Below are positions 1 to 12,823 of a DNA stretch of 64,000 nucleotides, one piece after another. Both the position numbers and the translations under genes were made by a program. The stretch's first letter is position 1, and each line of letters begins with the position of its first letter. The notes under the pieces are model-generated. The model did no database searches, was not told the DNA's origin, and saw only the letters and a list, made by a program, of their open reading frames with translations. Source of the DNA: Pochonia chlamydosporia 170 (Eukaryota; Ascomycota; Sordariomycetes; Hypocreales; Clavicipitaceae); assembly GCF_001653235.2 (NCBI RefSeq), contig NC_035792.1, forward strand, positions 2,418,001 to 2,482,000, in the 5' to 3' direction.

Positions 1-812
1 TCTACCTGTCACCACCACCAGACTTCACTTGAGAACACGCGCCAAGCATCCATGTCTGAAGCCACATTGGACTCTGCACTTGAGCAACTGGAGCTTCACC
101 TTCGATGTCACCTGTCAGCCATTCTTCCATTCCACCATCGCGACAATCGACAATCGACGTTGCTGCAACAAGTCCTTCACCCGCTCGAGGGCAACTTGAC
201 TACTGCAACGTCCGTGTCTTGCTTTCTTGCTTGCTTTGCAGCTTGAAACTTGCAGCTTGCATCGTGCAGTCAAGCTCATGCACCCTCCCTCCAACAAAGC
301 AACCTGGCCCTCCACTCAACTCTGCTCGACGTGTCTCATCATAGCCTTTGCCTTCTTGTCTTTGCTTCCTGTCGCTGCATCGACGACTAATCTTCCCTTT
401 TTTTTAACCCTTTCGTTTTGCTCATCTATCCCTATCTTCTCACTAGCTAGCCTTTCGGATCTCGACACCTTCTCTTCTGGGCTCTGGAGCTCGTTTCGTC
501 GTTCCCTTCTATTCAACTGTTGCTCACCGTCAGTCAGCTTCCGTCGTCCTTGTCATTTCGACCACAACCAGATCCGTTCACGATCCACGTCCATCGCACC
601 GTATCGATACGTTGGTCCCTTTTTTATTCACGACAGCCCGGTAGCGTCGCTTCAGCTCTTTTTGCATTACTTTTGGGACTGGCCACACTTGTTCGCGATC
701 GTCAACCTTCCCACCACGGGCCATCAAGTTACCGCATTGGACCCCGATCGCTCCCGCGGCCACTTGTGGCTTCGGCAACAACATATCTGTTCTTCTCCTA
801 CACAGCATAGTC
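1..812 (+). promoter_or_regulatory. Upstream region and probable 5' leader of the NVJ2-type gene
   Basis: No credible coding gene is seen here. Open frames exist on both strands but look compositional. The stretch is rich in C and T (runs such as cttttttttaaccc near 400), which is usual for fungal promoters and leaders. It probably holds the promoter and 5' UTR of the plus-strand gene starting at 813. Any upstream neighbour lies outside the window. Confidence 0.4.
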
Positions 813-3800
813 ATGGGGCCATGGACGACATTACTGGTGACGTATCTTCTTGGAGGCGTCACCTTTGTTCCTCTTGTCGTCCTGGCCGTACTGCTACACG
901 CCCACTCCACGCTTCCGTATCGATATGACCTTGACCATCACGATGCCATCGTTCAACCTGGCGACGACACAGAGCCTCTCGAGGCGGAAAAGAAGAAATC
1001 TGCCGCTGATGAGGCTAATACCCGCGCAACCCGTGACCTCGACGTTGCCGCTGGCTATTTCGCCGTCTGTCGTGATTATACCCCAATGGGCCTCAATGCG
1101 AAACCCATCGAACGCTCAACTCCCGTCGGTTCCACGACAGTCGCTCCCTCTAGTCCCAGCGTCTATCAGACCATGTATAGAAGCATATTCGACCGAAGGC
1201 CAGTGGCCGGCCCTCTGGACAGTAACAAGACCAATAGCAGCATGAGCCAACGGCCAAAGAAAGCTGGCAATGTCTTTTATGTTGTACTAAGGTACGCACA
1301 AGTCTGGATCCCCAACTACACATCATTCCACCACTTCGCTATTAGCCATGTTGTTACTCACACGCCATTTCTTCTGCTAGACACGGACACCTGATGTTGT
1401 TTGACGATGAGGAACAGCTGGAAGTACGTCATGTCATCTCGTTGGCACACCATGACATCAGTATATACTCTGGTGGTGATGTCACCCCAGAAGGCGAACT
1501 GTTCATTAAACGGAATGCATTGTGTCTTTCGAGGAGGCAAACTGGTTCAGACAAACCGGCACCCGATGGCCAGGTCTCCAAGCCGTTCTTCCTGTTTTCC
1601 GAGAACTGTTCAGCAAAAGAAGACTTCTACTTTGCTTTACTGAGAAATCAGGAGCAGACCTTTGGCTTTGATTCGAACCCGCCAATCCCGAAAGGCTTTG
1701 AGGTTAAGAATATCATCTCTTTGGTCCAGAGATTACACTCCTCTGAAGACCATGTTCATTCTAGATGGTTAAATGCTATGCTTGGGCGAATCTTCCTGGC
1801 TGTGTACAGGACCCGGGATTTGGAAAACTTCATCCGCGAAAAGATCACAAAGAAGATATCCCGAGTGAAGCGACCTTCATTTCTCGCAAATATCACCATC
1901 CAGAAAATAGAAACTGGCGAAGCCGCCCCCTACTTCACCAACTTGAAGCTCAAGGATCTGACTGTCGAGGGCGAATGCGTTGTCGAGGCAGATGTTAGAT
2001 ACACGGGTAATTTTCGCATCGAGGTTGGTGCTACCGCCAAGATTGACCTAGGAACGAGGTTCACCCGAGAGGTCACTCTACTTCTGGCTGTTGTGCTTAA
2101 ACGAATTGAAGGACACGTATTGTTCAAAGTCAAGGCACCACCGAGTAATCGTGTCTGGATGTCTTTCCAGACGATGCCCAAGATGGAAATGGCCATCGAG
2201 CCTATTGTAAGCTCAAGGCAGATTACTTACACCTTGATCTTGCGTCAAATCGAGAACCGGATAAAGGAGGTATTTGCTGAGACACTCGTGCAGCCATTCT
2301 GGGACGACGTGCCGTTTTTCAGAACTGAACACAAGACTTGGAGGGGTGGCATATTCCAAGGTGATGACGCCGTCGAGTCCGGCGAGCCGTCTGGAGCTGC
2401 ACCAGCAACCCCTAACGCCGAACCCGAGGAGAAATTGGATGAGAACGAAGATCTCCTGAATCAGACTCGACCTATGGAGAAGAGCCATACACTCCCTGTC
2501 ATGGAGCAACAACCGGCCAGCACAGGCTTCTTTGGGAGGAAGCTCGGCAAGAGTGCCAATGGAAGTGCAACGTCCGTGTTGACCACGAGCATTGATACGA
2601 AAAACTCGGCATCCGGCCACAGCACACCACGGTCTCTTAATATCGTCAAGAACTCGACTGATCCTGTTGTTGGAACCGAAACTGCACATGCGGATCTCTT
2701 CAAACCTTCGTCATCTCCTCCTGATCATGCCACCAACTTGATGGCCTCATTAGCGTCTCGTTCTCAGGACGCTTCGCCAATGCAGACCCCATTTGGATCC
2801 CCGGCAAAAGGCTCATCCCTCGCCAAGTTGCCAAGCCATTCTTCCACGTCCTCCAAGGGAGTAGAAGACAAGGAGAATGCCAATGATTCAGATATAACGC
2901 CAGTTCAGACTGGGCGCCGCAACACGACATCGTCGGCCGAGTCCCTTCCCCACAGTGAAGATTCTGGGTCTGCATCACCGGCACGATCCACCACGGGCTC
3001 GTTGAAGAATCAGACAGGATCACTAGGTCGGAGTTTCTTCTCAAGACGTGACACCGCCAGTACCATCTCATCAACCGATTCCTCGGCGGGTGGAGATGTG
3101 AAGAGAAATACTCTTGCAGCATTTACCAATGTGGCGGAGCAGGCTCGACAAGGCGTTTGGAACGCAATTCGCCGGCAAAAGGATCACATACAAGCAGGCG
3201 ACAGATCGCATCAAGTAGACCTGACCCAACCGATGGGACGCGGTCAGCCGCTCCCGCCTCCTGGAACACCGCTTCCTGGGCCGACAAATGGGAGTACTAA
3301 ACTGGCCTCCATACCTGCGCCAAAACGCAAACCTGTTCCTACCTCGGCCGCTATCCCTGAACAAGCGGTGGGTGATGTTGCTGGTCATGATGCAGAGAAC
3401 CAATCTCCACCACCTCCTCCATTGCCTCAACGAAGACGGAGAGGCGCAAGTCAGCAGCAAGAAGAAGATGTTGAACAAAACATGCTCGTAGTGGCAGCCC
3501 CGGATGACTCTCAACCTGGTACACCTGCCGCAGAGGAACAGGCAAACCGCGATGAGGCATGGGTGGTGGCCGCTGCGAAGAATGAAAAGGCATCGAGACC
3601 AGAACTCAAGGTGGAATCCAATGCGCAAGAAACACCACCGACGGTGCCAGCAATTGGTACCACAGCATCGTCGTCGAATAGTGTACACGAGCCCTCAGAA
3701 GAACCTTTTATTCCCGAATCCCAAAACACCAAGGAAAGCCCCCTCGTTGCCCTGCCAGCTTCCGCTGTTGGCATTGACGATGACGATTTTTCTGGCTGGT

Positions 3801-3874
3801 TAGAGGATGATGCTTTTGCTGACGATCAAATTGCAGAAGCACTTCCTGTGGATGCTGATGGAGAGGTCAAGTAA
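813..3874 (+). CDS. NVJ2: NVJ2/TEX2-type PH and SMP domain lipid-transfer protein
   Basis: Two exons, 813..1291 and 1381..3874, give 990 aa; the 89-bp intron has a GTACGC donor and a TGCTAG acceptor, and joining it gives VVLRHGHLMLF. Residues 1-27 form a hydrophobic membrane anchor, with a PH-like domain from about 150 to 235. An SMP (tubular lipid-binding) domain follows at about 287-473, starting at SRWLNAMLGRIF and ending near FWDDVPFF. The C-terminal half is low-complexity, Ser/Pro-rich and probably disordered, with an acidic tail. The yeast homologue Nvj2 sits in the ER at the nucleus-vacuole junction and moves ceramide; the same contact-site role is inferred here. The start is chosen because the anchor begins directly at this ATG. 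The gene converges on REV3. Confidence 0.85.
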
Positions 3875-4409
3875 CGGTAATGAGTTCTACACCTTCCAAG
3901 GTTGTTAGATTATATGAAGACACGGGCAAGGGATATATGCCCAACCTGTGTAATTTCAGCAAGCGAGCATTCGTTTTCATTTAGCGGTGTTAAAACGAAG
4001 GCTGGAATTGGGTTGAGTTGTTTTCCATTTGTTTGTGAGGGTCAGTAGGCGTATGGCGTTCATTTCATGATAATAGAAGAATGGAGGGTATGGTTTGCAT
4101 GGGCTGTTATCCTCACAAGCTGGCTGAGTATTGACTGGAAAGAAGACGATACATGGCCCCTAGTGAGTCAAACATGGACTCCCAAGTACATAGCACTACG
4201 ACTGTACATAAAAATACGGATAAGAATCAAGCCATACACACAACAATTCAATCCAAGTGATATCGCGGTAGTAAATCGTAATCATTATTTAACACCAGGT
4301 ATAATACTAACATCATTTGCCCTATGCTGAGAACCATCCCCCTCTTTCTCCTTTACGCTAATGCAAATAAATCATGGCAATAAACATCAAAAAGAATATG
4401 CACTTTGGA
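3875..4409. other. Convergent intergenic region between NVJ2-type gene and REV3
   Basis: This stretch holds the 3' ends of two convergent genes. It is AT-rich with several AATAAA-like words (for example near 4368 and 4380) that could serve as polyadenylation signals. No gene is seen. Confidence 0.4.
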
Positions 4410-7400
4410 TCACCATTCCAAACTCGATAATTCAACCTGGTCATCCGCCAGTGTCCGTATAATTGGTCCGGTCGAGGCTCTCATTCCTACCACCTTTGTC
4501 CTTTGCTTCGTCCTCGTCCAAAACACGGGGCAGTCTTTACTATCGCAACGCACATCCTCCAGCGGACTCAGACCAGAGCAGGTTCTACAAATGCTCAGTA
4601 CGTCCTGGTAGCTGCGTTCCTCCGCACCCAGCCTCGTTTGAAGTGTGAAGAGGGATCCCGCTGGGTTTTCTCGGCATGCAGGACAGAGAGTTTGGCCCTC
4701 GTCGGCGAATTTGGTGTTGCAGACGCGACAATGTGTTGAGCGCATATATGATTCTAGTGTCATTTTCTTGAGCCCGGGCTGATTGTGAGCTTGGTGGATA
4801 CGCTGGACTTTGGGCATCTCGTCGTACCATTGCCTTACGTTGGCACCGACGAGGTTGAAGATACGCTCCAGGGGAGGGATCAGATTCTTGGAGATGTAGT
4901 ACTCTGCATCTAGTTGCCAGTGCGGGTTGGTGAGTAGGTCTTCCGGCGCGACACTTCGGTCGATTAACCGTGCTCCAGGTGCTCCTGTGATGATAACGTA
5001 AGGTACCCGTTCGCCGTATTGAGGCTCGGCCCTAGCATCCTCGAGCATCTTCTTGGTGCTGATTAGGGCACCAGCTGGTGGTGGACCTTTATCGGAATAT
5101 GTCCCCAATCGAACTTCCCTTGCGAAGCAAAAGTCTTGGACAGAGACCGCTCCTCGCATAATCTTGTCACATTGCTTCTGGAAGTATTCCTTGATCTTGC
5201 TCAGATCAGCAGTCTCAAAGAGCAGTTTCAGAGCCTTCTCCTCAATCTTTTGCTCGGCTGGGGTGCCGTCTCGGCGAACAGTCTCGATACCCTTGGCGTC
5301 GAATTCAGGTGTAACTTGATCTTTGCTTTCGTACTTGTATCCAACGTATCGCTTTTTGGCCAGCAGCACGCAAGGGTGGTAGACCTTTTCAAATTTTAGC
5401 TTGACTGGCCGTGGGTTCATGTCTGTGATTGCTTTTGCAATTTCGTTGCCTATGTCAAATGCTTGGTCCCTCGTTCTGCCTTTCAAGTAGACGAACAAAC
5501 TATCCGTGTCACCGTAGACGACCTCTGCTCCCCAACGCTCGACCGAGTGAATGAAAGCGGTGGCACGCTCAAGCGTCTCTCGACCTGTCTGAACGATGCT
5601 ATCTGCTATTTCAGAGCAAGGCATCCTACCGGAGAACGATGCAGAGGTGTACCCGTATGTGACGTTGGCCAACAACTTGAGTGCCAGTTGACGATTGTTT
5701 AGAAGCTGTTGCAGCACCTTGTCGTCCTTGTCGTTCTTCATACCACTCTTTACCATGACTCTTGTCTCCAAAATCTCGGTCAACATCTTGGCGAGAAGAG
5801 ACTTGCGAATCTCAGTCTTCACATACATCATGCCATTTGGTGCAATGTTGATGTAGTCTTTCAGCAATGCGAGAAGGCCCTGCTGGCGCTTGTAGTCGGT
5901 GAAACCCATCTTGTTGGCACCGCGCCAATTCGTGATTCGCCCTAGAAATGTCGAATAGCAGTAATTGTATGCAATCATAACACTGGGATACAAGCTCTGA
6001 AAATCTAGCACCAAAAGGGGGCTGCTGTAAAAGGCACTCTGTGGCTCCATAACCAGAGGCAAGCATTCCAACGCATTCTGGCTACCAACTTGTTTCCGGT
6101 TTGGGGACACGAAAACAAAGTTCTCTGGTTTTGCAATTCGAAACATGATGGACTCAACTTTGAACTGTGAACCCCGTGAGAACACGGAAAAGAAATCAAC
6201 ACCAAGCAGACGAGCTTGTTCACTTGTCCTGGGTATCAACTCGTTGGCTTCCAGGATTTGAATATCCATAATAGCCCGTGATTGATAATACCTGACGATT
6301 TTGACAATATCACTAGGCTTCCCACTTTTATACCAGGATGTCAGCGTCTTCCAAGAATAATGAGGAACACGACGATGAAGAACATGCCAAGCCACATTTT
6401 CAAAGGTGTATTGGAGGAGATTGAGCTCGCCACGCATGGCCCGCCAAATGTTGATCATGTGTCGGCCGGTGACGCGAATGGTCGAGGTCGTATTGAAACC
6501 CCAACGATCGCTTTGCTTGCCAAACCGTCCATGTGAGTCGCTTTTCATCCTCGAGAACTCGTCGCATAAATTGTAATCATATTTGCACCTCGCTCGTTCG
6601 ATCAAGTAACCCCAAGAACTACCATGAACTTCATACCCAGTCAAAACATCTGGGTCAAACGTTCTCACGATCTCTATCATACGGACGATTAGGTCCAGCT
6701 CAGAGCTTTCTTCAATAATCTCAGATCGTGTAGTGTTATGCATGAATTTCCTCGCCATCCCGCCGACAGACAGTACTATTATCCCAGTATGGACAGCACC
6801 CGGCAAGTTCTGGCTAATTCTCATCACTTCGTCAGATTTGCAAGCCCAGAATATGCATTGGACCTCGTCTTCTTCAGGATTGGGGACATATTTCCCTCGG
6901 GTATTGACGTGAATTTCTAGGCTCATGGTGCTCATGTATTGCACTTCATGTTCGACGCTTGTTGATTTGCCCCTTTGCGTGTACTTGAATCCATGCTTGT
7001 TCTTCTGCGTCGGGCCATCGATTTGAGACAGCCAACCTCTGGGCGTGGAAAAGACTCGTTGAGAGGCGGCCTTGTTGGCTTCTTCCTGTCGCCTCTGCAT
7101 GCTCAGCCACTGTGCCACTTCCTGTCTCGACGGGGGTGGTTGAATATATTCCCAGCTACGCCAGGTGCAGTGGTGACGCTGCAGCGCCTGTTCTTGCTCG
7201 AGCACTTGTCGCCCTTGGACATTGTCTGGTTTGACTCCATGGCTAGAAGAGGATTGGCCTTCTGCGTCGAAATCGGGGAGAAATGGCAGGGTGTTGCTCT
7301 CTAGATGATACTCTCGGCCAGCATATTCACGATTCCGCTCTGGAACATCTGTCTCTCTACTGTAAAATGCATCTTGATAGATAACATCAGGAAGGTTAGG

Positions 7401-9553
7401 GTCGTTAAAAGCCAGTGTTTGGTTCGCAGACGGTGGCATGCGTTGGTATATCAAAAAGCTCTTGTTGGTCACTTTTCCTATAGCACATTGAATCTTTGTC
7501 GCTTCATCTTCATTTTCAGAAAGACTAGACATGGGGATTGGAGAAGGCATTCCTAGCTGGGGATAAACAGCTTTACTAGAAATGCCATGCGCAGTCTGGT
7601 CAAAGGAGACGGCCTTGGTCATTTTGCCGGCATCGCTCTGCTCAGATGAGAGCTGACTCCGTTGACTGCGTTGACTAGGGTGGATTTTCAGACTATCCTC
7701 GCTCTGATCTTTCATACCGACATCATTCAGAGTCTTGTTTGGCGTAGCGAGGGCATCTTGATGTGATGTTCTGGACCCTTTTTTGAGAGACACAGGCTGT
7801 GAATGCCGTTGGTTGGGCGGCCTAAAACGGCTCGACTTGGCCAAATTGGCCGTGCCGTCTCCGTCCTGCTTTGCCAGTGGCGGTGGGGTGGCATTGTGAT
7901 ATCTCAATCGCTTCTGCGGGCTGCTGGTAGGTGACACAACCGACCCCTGGCGCTTGCGGGCAATCAGATGCTGGGACCGCAAGGCTTTGACTGTTGGAGC
8001 CCTTCCTACTAGTCCCTCATCCTCGGCGGCGTCAAGCAGTTCTTGTGAAATGGGCATAACGGGAAGTGATCCGGTCTTAAGAACGCTGAGACAGAGGCCG
8101 GGTATTAGATGTGACGATGATTGCAGTGGCTTTGCTGCAGTGGAAGAGGTATCGCCATTGGTTGGGTCGAGGTCTGTCACACCTTGTTCCATACCGTCCT
8201 CATCACCGCGGCCCATAAGGGTAAGGTCCCTTAGCACTTCTTCATCCGAGTCCTCCGGAAAAAACTCATCGTCAGGTACCAGTTCTTGAAGAATCTTTTT
8301 CTCATCGACTTCAATACTACTGGCAGGTGGTTCTCCGGTCGATTGCGTCATGTTCGACGGGAGACCAAGTGCAGGCATAAGGTTGTTTGGAAATAAGTCT
8401 TCAACCGACTCCAGAGCGGTGTGGACCTCTTCGTTGGGATCTGTCTGCATTGCAAAGTCTTCGAACTTCGGATCCTGGCCATCAAACTCAGCAAGCTCCA
8501 AGTTGACTAGTTTGTTGATTTGTTCCAAGTATTCATCTTCGTGAATCCAACCCTGTGGCTCAGTCTGCCTAGCATCAGCAGACATACTGACCAAAACATC
8601 TACAGGGAAAGGGCTTTGGCCTTGTTTGCCTCGCGGCATTTGACGTTGCCGACGCTTGGTCTCATCCTTCCACAGTCCAGCCATACTATAAACAAGCTTT
8701 AAATCTGCCGGTATAGGAGAAGATCGCTCAATGAAATCATGATGCAGTTGCCTCTCCTTGACCATTTTGCGATTCGTGATGTGTTGCACACAAATATCTA
8801 CCTCAATAGAGCAATGGCTGACTCGGGGCAAAGACGGGTCATCAGTGATGCTGTCAGGTAACACCGACTGACTATGCCACAGGTGAGAAGAGTTTGATCC
8901 AGGGTCATATTCGGGTACAGGGGATCGGAACGCTGTCTTAGATGAGTCCAGGTAGTCACACCCATACAAGTTGTAATCCACCATGAACTGTAGTAGATAC
9001 TGCAAGTGAGCTTCATAGGGCTGGAATTTCCGCTTCATAATAACGCCTTGATGCAGTAAATCTGCCAGCCTCGTCATGACGATGGGGTTGAACATGTATA
9101 TTTTGAGGAAAAACCGGTAGCCAACATGAAAACCATAGAATGGTACGCCCTTGACCAGGGTTATCCGCGCAACAAACTTGGCATTATCTCCATATTGATC
9201 TCGCCTATAGCTTACAGCTAGAGCGTGATCAATCGATAGATGCAAGCGGTAGATGTATGCTCCAACTAGAAGGGTCGTCAGCGAAACGAACTATTTTGCG
9301 CGAGGTGGTCAGTCTCACCTTCAGACGGACTCAAGTCCCCGTCATATTCCACATATAAGTAAGGGAATGCGCCATGGACATGAGCGCAAACTTTCTGTCC
9401 GGTTTCTGTAGAGCCGAATATCCGTACGACAGGAACCTTGGGGCCTTTGACTACCTGTGATGCACGAACGTCATTTCGGAGTTGAGGATCATAACGAGTT
9501 GGGGCCGCCTGATAATGATCGATGCAATTCAACCTGACTCGAAATAAACTCAT
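4410..9553 (-). CDS. REV3: DNA polymerase zeta catalytic subunit Rev3
   Basis: Two exons on the minus strand, 9553..9319 and 9265..4410, give 1696 aa. The 53-bp intron joins SPSEV to GAYIYRLH, a typical family-B N-terminus. The long middle region (about 200-700) is low-complexity. Polymerase motif A (DFQSLYPSVMIAYN) is near residue 1163, motif B (NVTYGYTSAS) follows, and motif C (YGDTDS) is near 1326. The C-terminal CysA zinc site (CRVC..CPAC, about 1588) and CysB site (CRTC..C..C, about 1633), where the family binds a 4Fe-4S cluster and the Pol31/Pol32 subunits, are both intact. Rev3 with Rev7 extends past DNA lesions. The start is set at MSLFRVRLNC; in-frame ATGs at 9565 and 9589 are alternatives. 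It is divergent from SLU7. Confidence 0.95.
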
Positions 9554-9941
9554 GCTTTTCGGCATGTGACTCCATGAGGTCAACTGCAATGTCTAGGCTG
9601 ACACATCACTGCACAAAAGACGAAATCTCGAATTGCAACACGAACGGGCTTCTTGGGGATTCACGCTTAAAGCAGCACGTTGCACGCGACAAGATGGGTG
9701 AACTCTGACGCACTAGTCTCGCGTGGTCACGTGGAGATAAGTGCCTAGCTCTCTGCCATATCTCCAGGGTCCCTCGAACGCTCACAACATCCATGCTTTC
9801 TAATGCGACAGCGACGACAAACCTGCCCACGAATTATGGAAGTGTAGGGAGCACTCACCATAAGATCTGTACACAGACCTCTATCTACAATATTTCCCCT
9901 GATTCCTCAATCCCAAACGCTCTGGTAGGATCAGCGCAACG
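9554..9941. promoter_or_regulatory. Divergent promoter region between REV3 and SLU7
   Basis: This 388-bp segment separates the start codons of two genes pointing away from each other, so it should hold both promoters and leaders. A GTCACGTG-like word (ggtcacgtgg near 9725) is the clearest motif. A minus-strand open frame here does not resemble Rev3 and was not taken as an exon. Confidence 0.45.
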
Positions 9942-11333
9942 ATGCCGCCCGCTCCTCCTCGCAAGCCTGAGACAGGCGCGGCAAACAAGGAGGAGAACAT
10001 ATACATCCCGTCTTTTATCAGTAAAAGACCGTTTTATGCTGGAGAAGAAGGCGACGATAATGACTATCTCAAGCATCAGCGACGAGAGGATAAGAAGGAG
10101 TCATCACAATGGTATGATCGAGGTCGAAAGTCCGGACCAGCCGCGACGAAATATCGAAAGGGCGCTTGTGAAAACTGCGGTGCCATGACGCACAAAGCGA
10201 AAGACTGCCTGAGTCGTCCTAGAGCCAAGGGCGCCAAGTGGAGTGGCAAGGACATCCAAGCAGACGAGGTCATCCAGGATGTCAACTTAGGGTGGGATGC
10301 TAAGCGAGACCGCTGGAACGGTTACGACTCTAAAGAATATCGAACTGTGGTGGATGAGTTCAATCAGATGGAGGACTTGCGAAAGAAATCACAAAAAGCG
10401 CAAAACGGTGACGAAGGCTCCGAAGACGGCGACAAATATGCCGAGGAAAATGACATGAGTAAACATCAGAGCACGGCAACGCGGCAACTGCGAATTAGGG
10501 AGGATACAGCAAAATACCTCCTGAACCTCGATTTAGAATCTGCGAAATATGATCCCAAGACAAGATCATTGGTTGACGGCGGAGCGACAGGCGGTAAAGC
10601 TGCAGACCTTTTCGCTGAGGAGGGATTCATGCGATCCTCGGGTGAGGCTGGGGAGTTTGAAAAGGCCCAAAGATATGCTTGGGAGGCACAAGAAAAAAGC
10701 GGCGACACATCACAGCATTTGCAAGCAAATCCCACTGCTGGTGCATTCTACCGAAAAAAGGAACTGGAGGAGGCGGAGAAACAGCGTGCGGAACGCGAGC
10801 AACAACTTCTGGAGAAGTATGGACAAAGTGATCAGAAAGCCATGCCTGCGGCGTTGCGTAATATGATGGTCACCGAGTCTGAATCATATGTGGAATACGA
10901 TGAGGCTGGATTGATCAAGGGAGCGCCGCGGAAGGCAGCCAAGTCAAAGTATGCCGAGGATGTGTTGATCAACAATCATACTTCTGTATGGGGCAGCTGG
11001 TGGTCAAATTTCAAATGGGGATATGCCTGTTGCCACTCATTTGTGAAGAATAGTTACTGCACTGGCGAAGAGGGGAAAGAAGCCTGGGAAGCAGCTGAAC
11101 GACAAAGGAGTGGCGCAAACTTGATTGAAGCTCCAGAGGAGGCAAAGGAGGATGACACCCAAACGGAAGAACCCACAAAAGAAGAGCCGTCAGGGATTAA
11201 CGCGAAGAAGCGCACCCGGGAGGAAATGTTGAACGGCATCTCGGAAGCAGAATTAGACGAGTATCGGAAAAAAAGAGCGGCAGCAGATGATCCTATGGCA
11301 AAGCTCCTAGGCAAGGACGAATTACTAAGCTAG
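9942..11333 (+). CDS. SLU7: Pre-mRNA splicing factor Slu7
   Basis: A single exon encodes 463 aa. Near residues 77-92 there is a CX2CX4HX4C zinc knuckle ([14 protein letters not shown]), the hallmark of Slu7. The following segment with [12 protein letters not shown] and the region around [14 protein letters not shown] also match the family. A long charged coiled segment ([14 protein letters not shown]) comes next, and the motif HTSVWGSWW sits near residue 348. Slu7 acts in the second step of splicing, helping choose the 3' splice site. It is notable that this splicing gene itself has no intron. It diverges from REV3 and converges with RPS9. Confidence 0.95.
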   Translation: MPPAPPRKPETGAANKEENIYIPSFISKRPFYAGEEGDDNDYLKHQRREDKKESSQWYDRGRKSGPAATKYRKGACENCGAMTHKAKDCLSRPRAKGAKWSGKDIQADEVIQDVNLGWDAKRDRWNGYDSKEYRTVVDEFNQMEDLRKKSQKAQNGDEGSEDGDKYAEENDMSKHQSTATRQLRIREDTAKYLLNLDLESAKYDPKTRSLVDGGATGGKAADLFAEEGFMRSSGEAGEFEKAQRYAWEAQEKSGDTSQHLQANPTAGAFYRKKELEEAEKQRAEREQQLLEKYGQSDQKAMPAALRNMMVTESESYVEYDEAGLIKGAPRKAAKSKYAEDVLINNHTSVWGSWWSNFKWGYACCHSFVKNSYCTGEEGKEAWEAAERQRSGANLIEAPEEAKEDDTQTEEPTKEEPSGINAKKRTREEMLNGISEAELDEYRKKRAAADDPMAKLLGKDELLS

Positions 11334-11684
11334 TAAGCGTAGCATGTAATATATTGTAAAGCCAAGTCATACTTTCTGGCGACGTTGTTTGCTGGAGTAA
11401 ATAGTCTATTGCGAAGTACTAAAGTGTAATGCAACACTGTCCTCTCGGGCTGTTGCGTGGGCAGGCGATGAGGCAGTATACTACATAATATCCAAGCCAG
11501 TCACGATCGGAAAACAGACAATGCAGTTATGGTCAAATTCATTGGTATTGGGTAAAATTCATTCCATTTTTTATCCTTTGGCCAACGCCGCAAGCTATGA
11601 CGAGTTGTTTTTTCCCTCCCATGAGCGGTATACCGAATCATTATCCCCATACCAGCCGGAGAACCATCAGGACGTACAATGCAT
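11334..11684. other. Convergent intergenic region SLU7 - RPS9
   Basis: This stretch contains the 3' untranslated ends of two convergent genes. No gene or repeat is seen. It is AT-richer than the coding flanks. Confidence 0.35.
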
Positions 11685-12432
11685 TTACTCGTCATCCTCC
11701 TCCTCCTCGCCATCAGCACCGCCCTCGGCAGCCTTGGCCTTCTTTCTGCGGACACGGCCAGGGCGACCGCTGCCGAATGGCGAGTTCAGAGCGAAGTCGA
11801 TGTGCTTCTGGGAATCGAGACGGACGATGAAAGAAGGAACGTTGACGATCTGCTTGCCAACGCGGATGTGGCGCTGGCGGATGAGGACACGGGCGTGGTG
11901 GATAGACTTGGCAAGACCGAGCTTGTAGACACAAGTCTGGAGACGGCGCTCCAAGAAATCCTCGATCTTAAGGGCAAGCACGTAATCGAGCTTCATGCGG
12001 GACTCGTCGAGGACACCGACACGAACGAGACGGCGAATGAGGGCATTGCCTTCGAACAGACGCTTGGGGTCCTTCTCATCGAGGGTAAGAAGCTGACTGC
12101 ATTGGAGTGTTAGCAATTGCCGATGTAGACTCTCCCCCTCCTCAATACATGGTTTTCAAGATGTATCGGGAACCCTGAAATATCACATACCGGGCAGCAC
12201 GACGAATCTTGGACAGAGTCAGACCGACTCTCCAGACCTCACGCTTATTGCGCAGACCATACTCGCCAACGAGCTTCAACTCAGAGTCCCTGTTGCATAT
12301 AGGTCAGTTTCGTTCACAATCGACTTAAACAGAGTCAAGCTCTAGTTCAGTGGCCGGTGGTACTGACAATCGAGCAGACTCGAAAGGTCTGCGGGGGACA
12401 CGGGACGTCTTCGAATGGGCGCGGGGAGGCAT
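11685..12432 (-). CDS. RPS9: 40S ribosomal protein S9 (uS4)
   Basis: Three coding exons on the minus strand, 12432..12368, 12289..12191 and 12096..11685, give 191 aa, the usual length of eukaryotic S9. The protein starts [16 protein letters not shown] and carries the S4 RNA-binding domain (LETCVYKLG-type segment, here [20 protein letters not shown]). It ends in a Gly/Glu/Asp-rich acidic tail. A further intron lies in the 5' UTR at 12488..12434 (donor GTAAGT, acceptor TTTCAG one base before the ATG). S9 belongs to the head/body junction of the small subunit and affects decoding fidelity. It is transcribed divergently from RPL21. Confidence 0.95.
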
Positions 12433-12823
12433 CCTGAAAAAGCTATTAACACTTGGAATTGAAGATATTTTCTGGCGCTCAGACTTACTTGACTTGCTCC
12501 TGTGGTGATGGCTGAAGATGGAACGGTTGCGCACACACACAAAGTCCAGAAATCTTTCACCTTGTGGGGAGGTGAAATTTCGCTGGAGCTAAATTGGTCA
12601 CGTGCGGCTCGCTTTCTGAACCCTAAGAAATCCGCACCACATCTGCCCCACCACCCATGGTCATGCCCTAGTTGAAATCTTAGCGGAAAAAAAATATCGG
12701 ATTATCTAAGCTGCCGCTCCCACAACCACCCGCAAATTCGACACACCCACAAGCGGAGGGCTCTATCCGTACACCTTCGCCAATTCCTCGATCACGAACC
12801 CGTTGTTCGCCAAATAAGACGAG
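12433..12823. promoter_or_regulatory. Shared divergent promoter of RPS9 and RPL21
   Basis: These 391 bp separate two ribosomal protein genes transcribed in opposite directions. The segment includes the RPS9 5' UTR intron (12434..12488). An aaccctaa word near 12617 resembles the telomere-like box found in many fungal ribosomal protein promoters, and a cacgtg word lies near 12600. The arrangement fits co-regulation of the two genes; that is inference. Confidence 0.5.

Noticed and set aside
227..928. Long open frame overlapping the start of the NVJ2-type gene
   Set aside because: Different frame from the recognised protein; Ser/Leu/His-rich composition and no domain. It is a shadow of CT-rich promoter DNA.
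9606..9830. Minus-strand open frame as a possible extra first exon of REV3
   Set aside because: Rev3 already begins at MSLFRVRLNC with the family N-terminus, and no splice pair links this frame to it.
11679..12113. Plus-strand 144-aa frame antisense to RPS9
   Set aside because: It mirrors the RPS9 coding exon and has no independent evidence.
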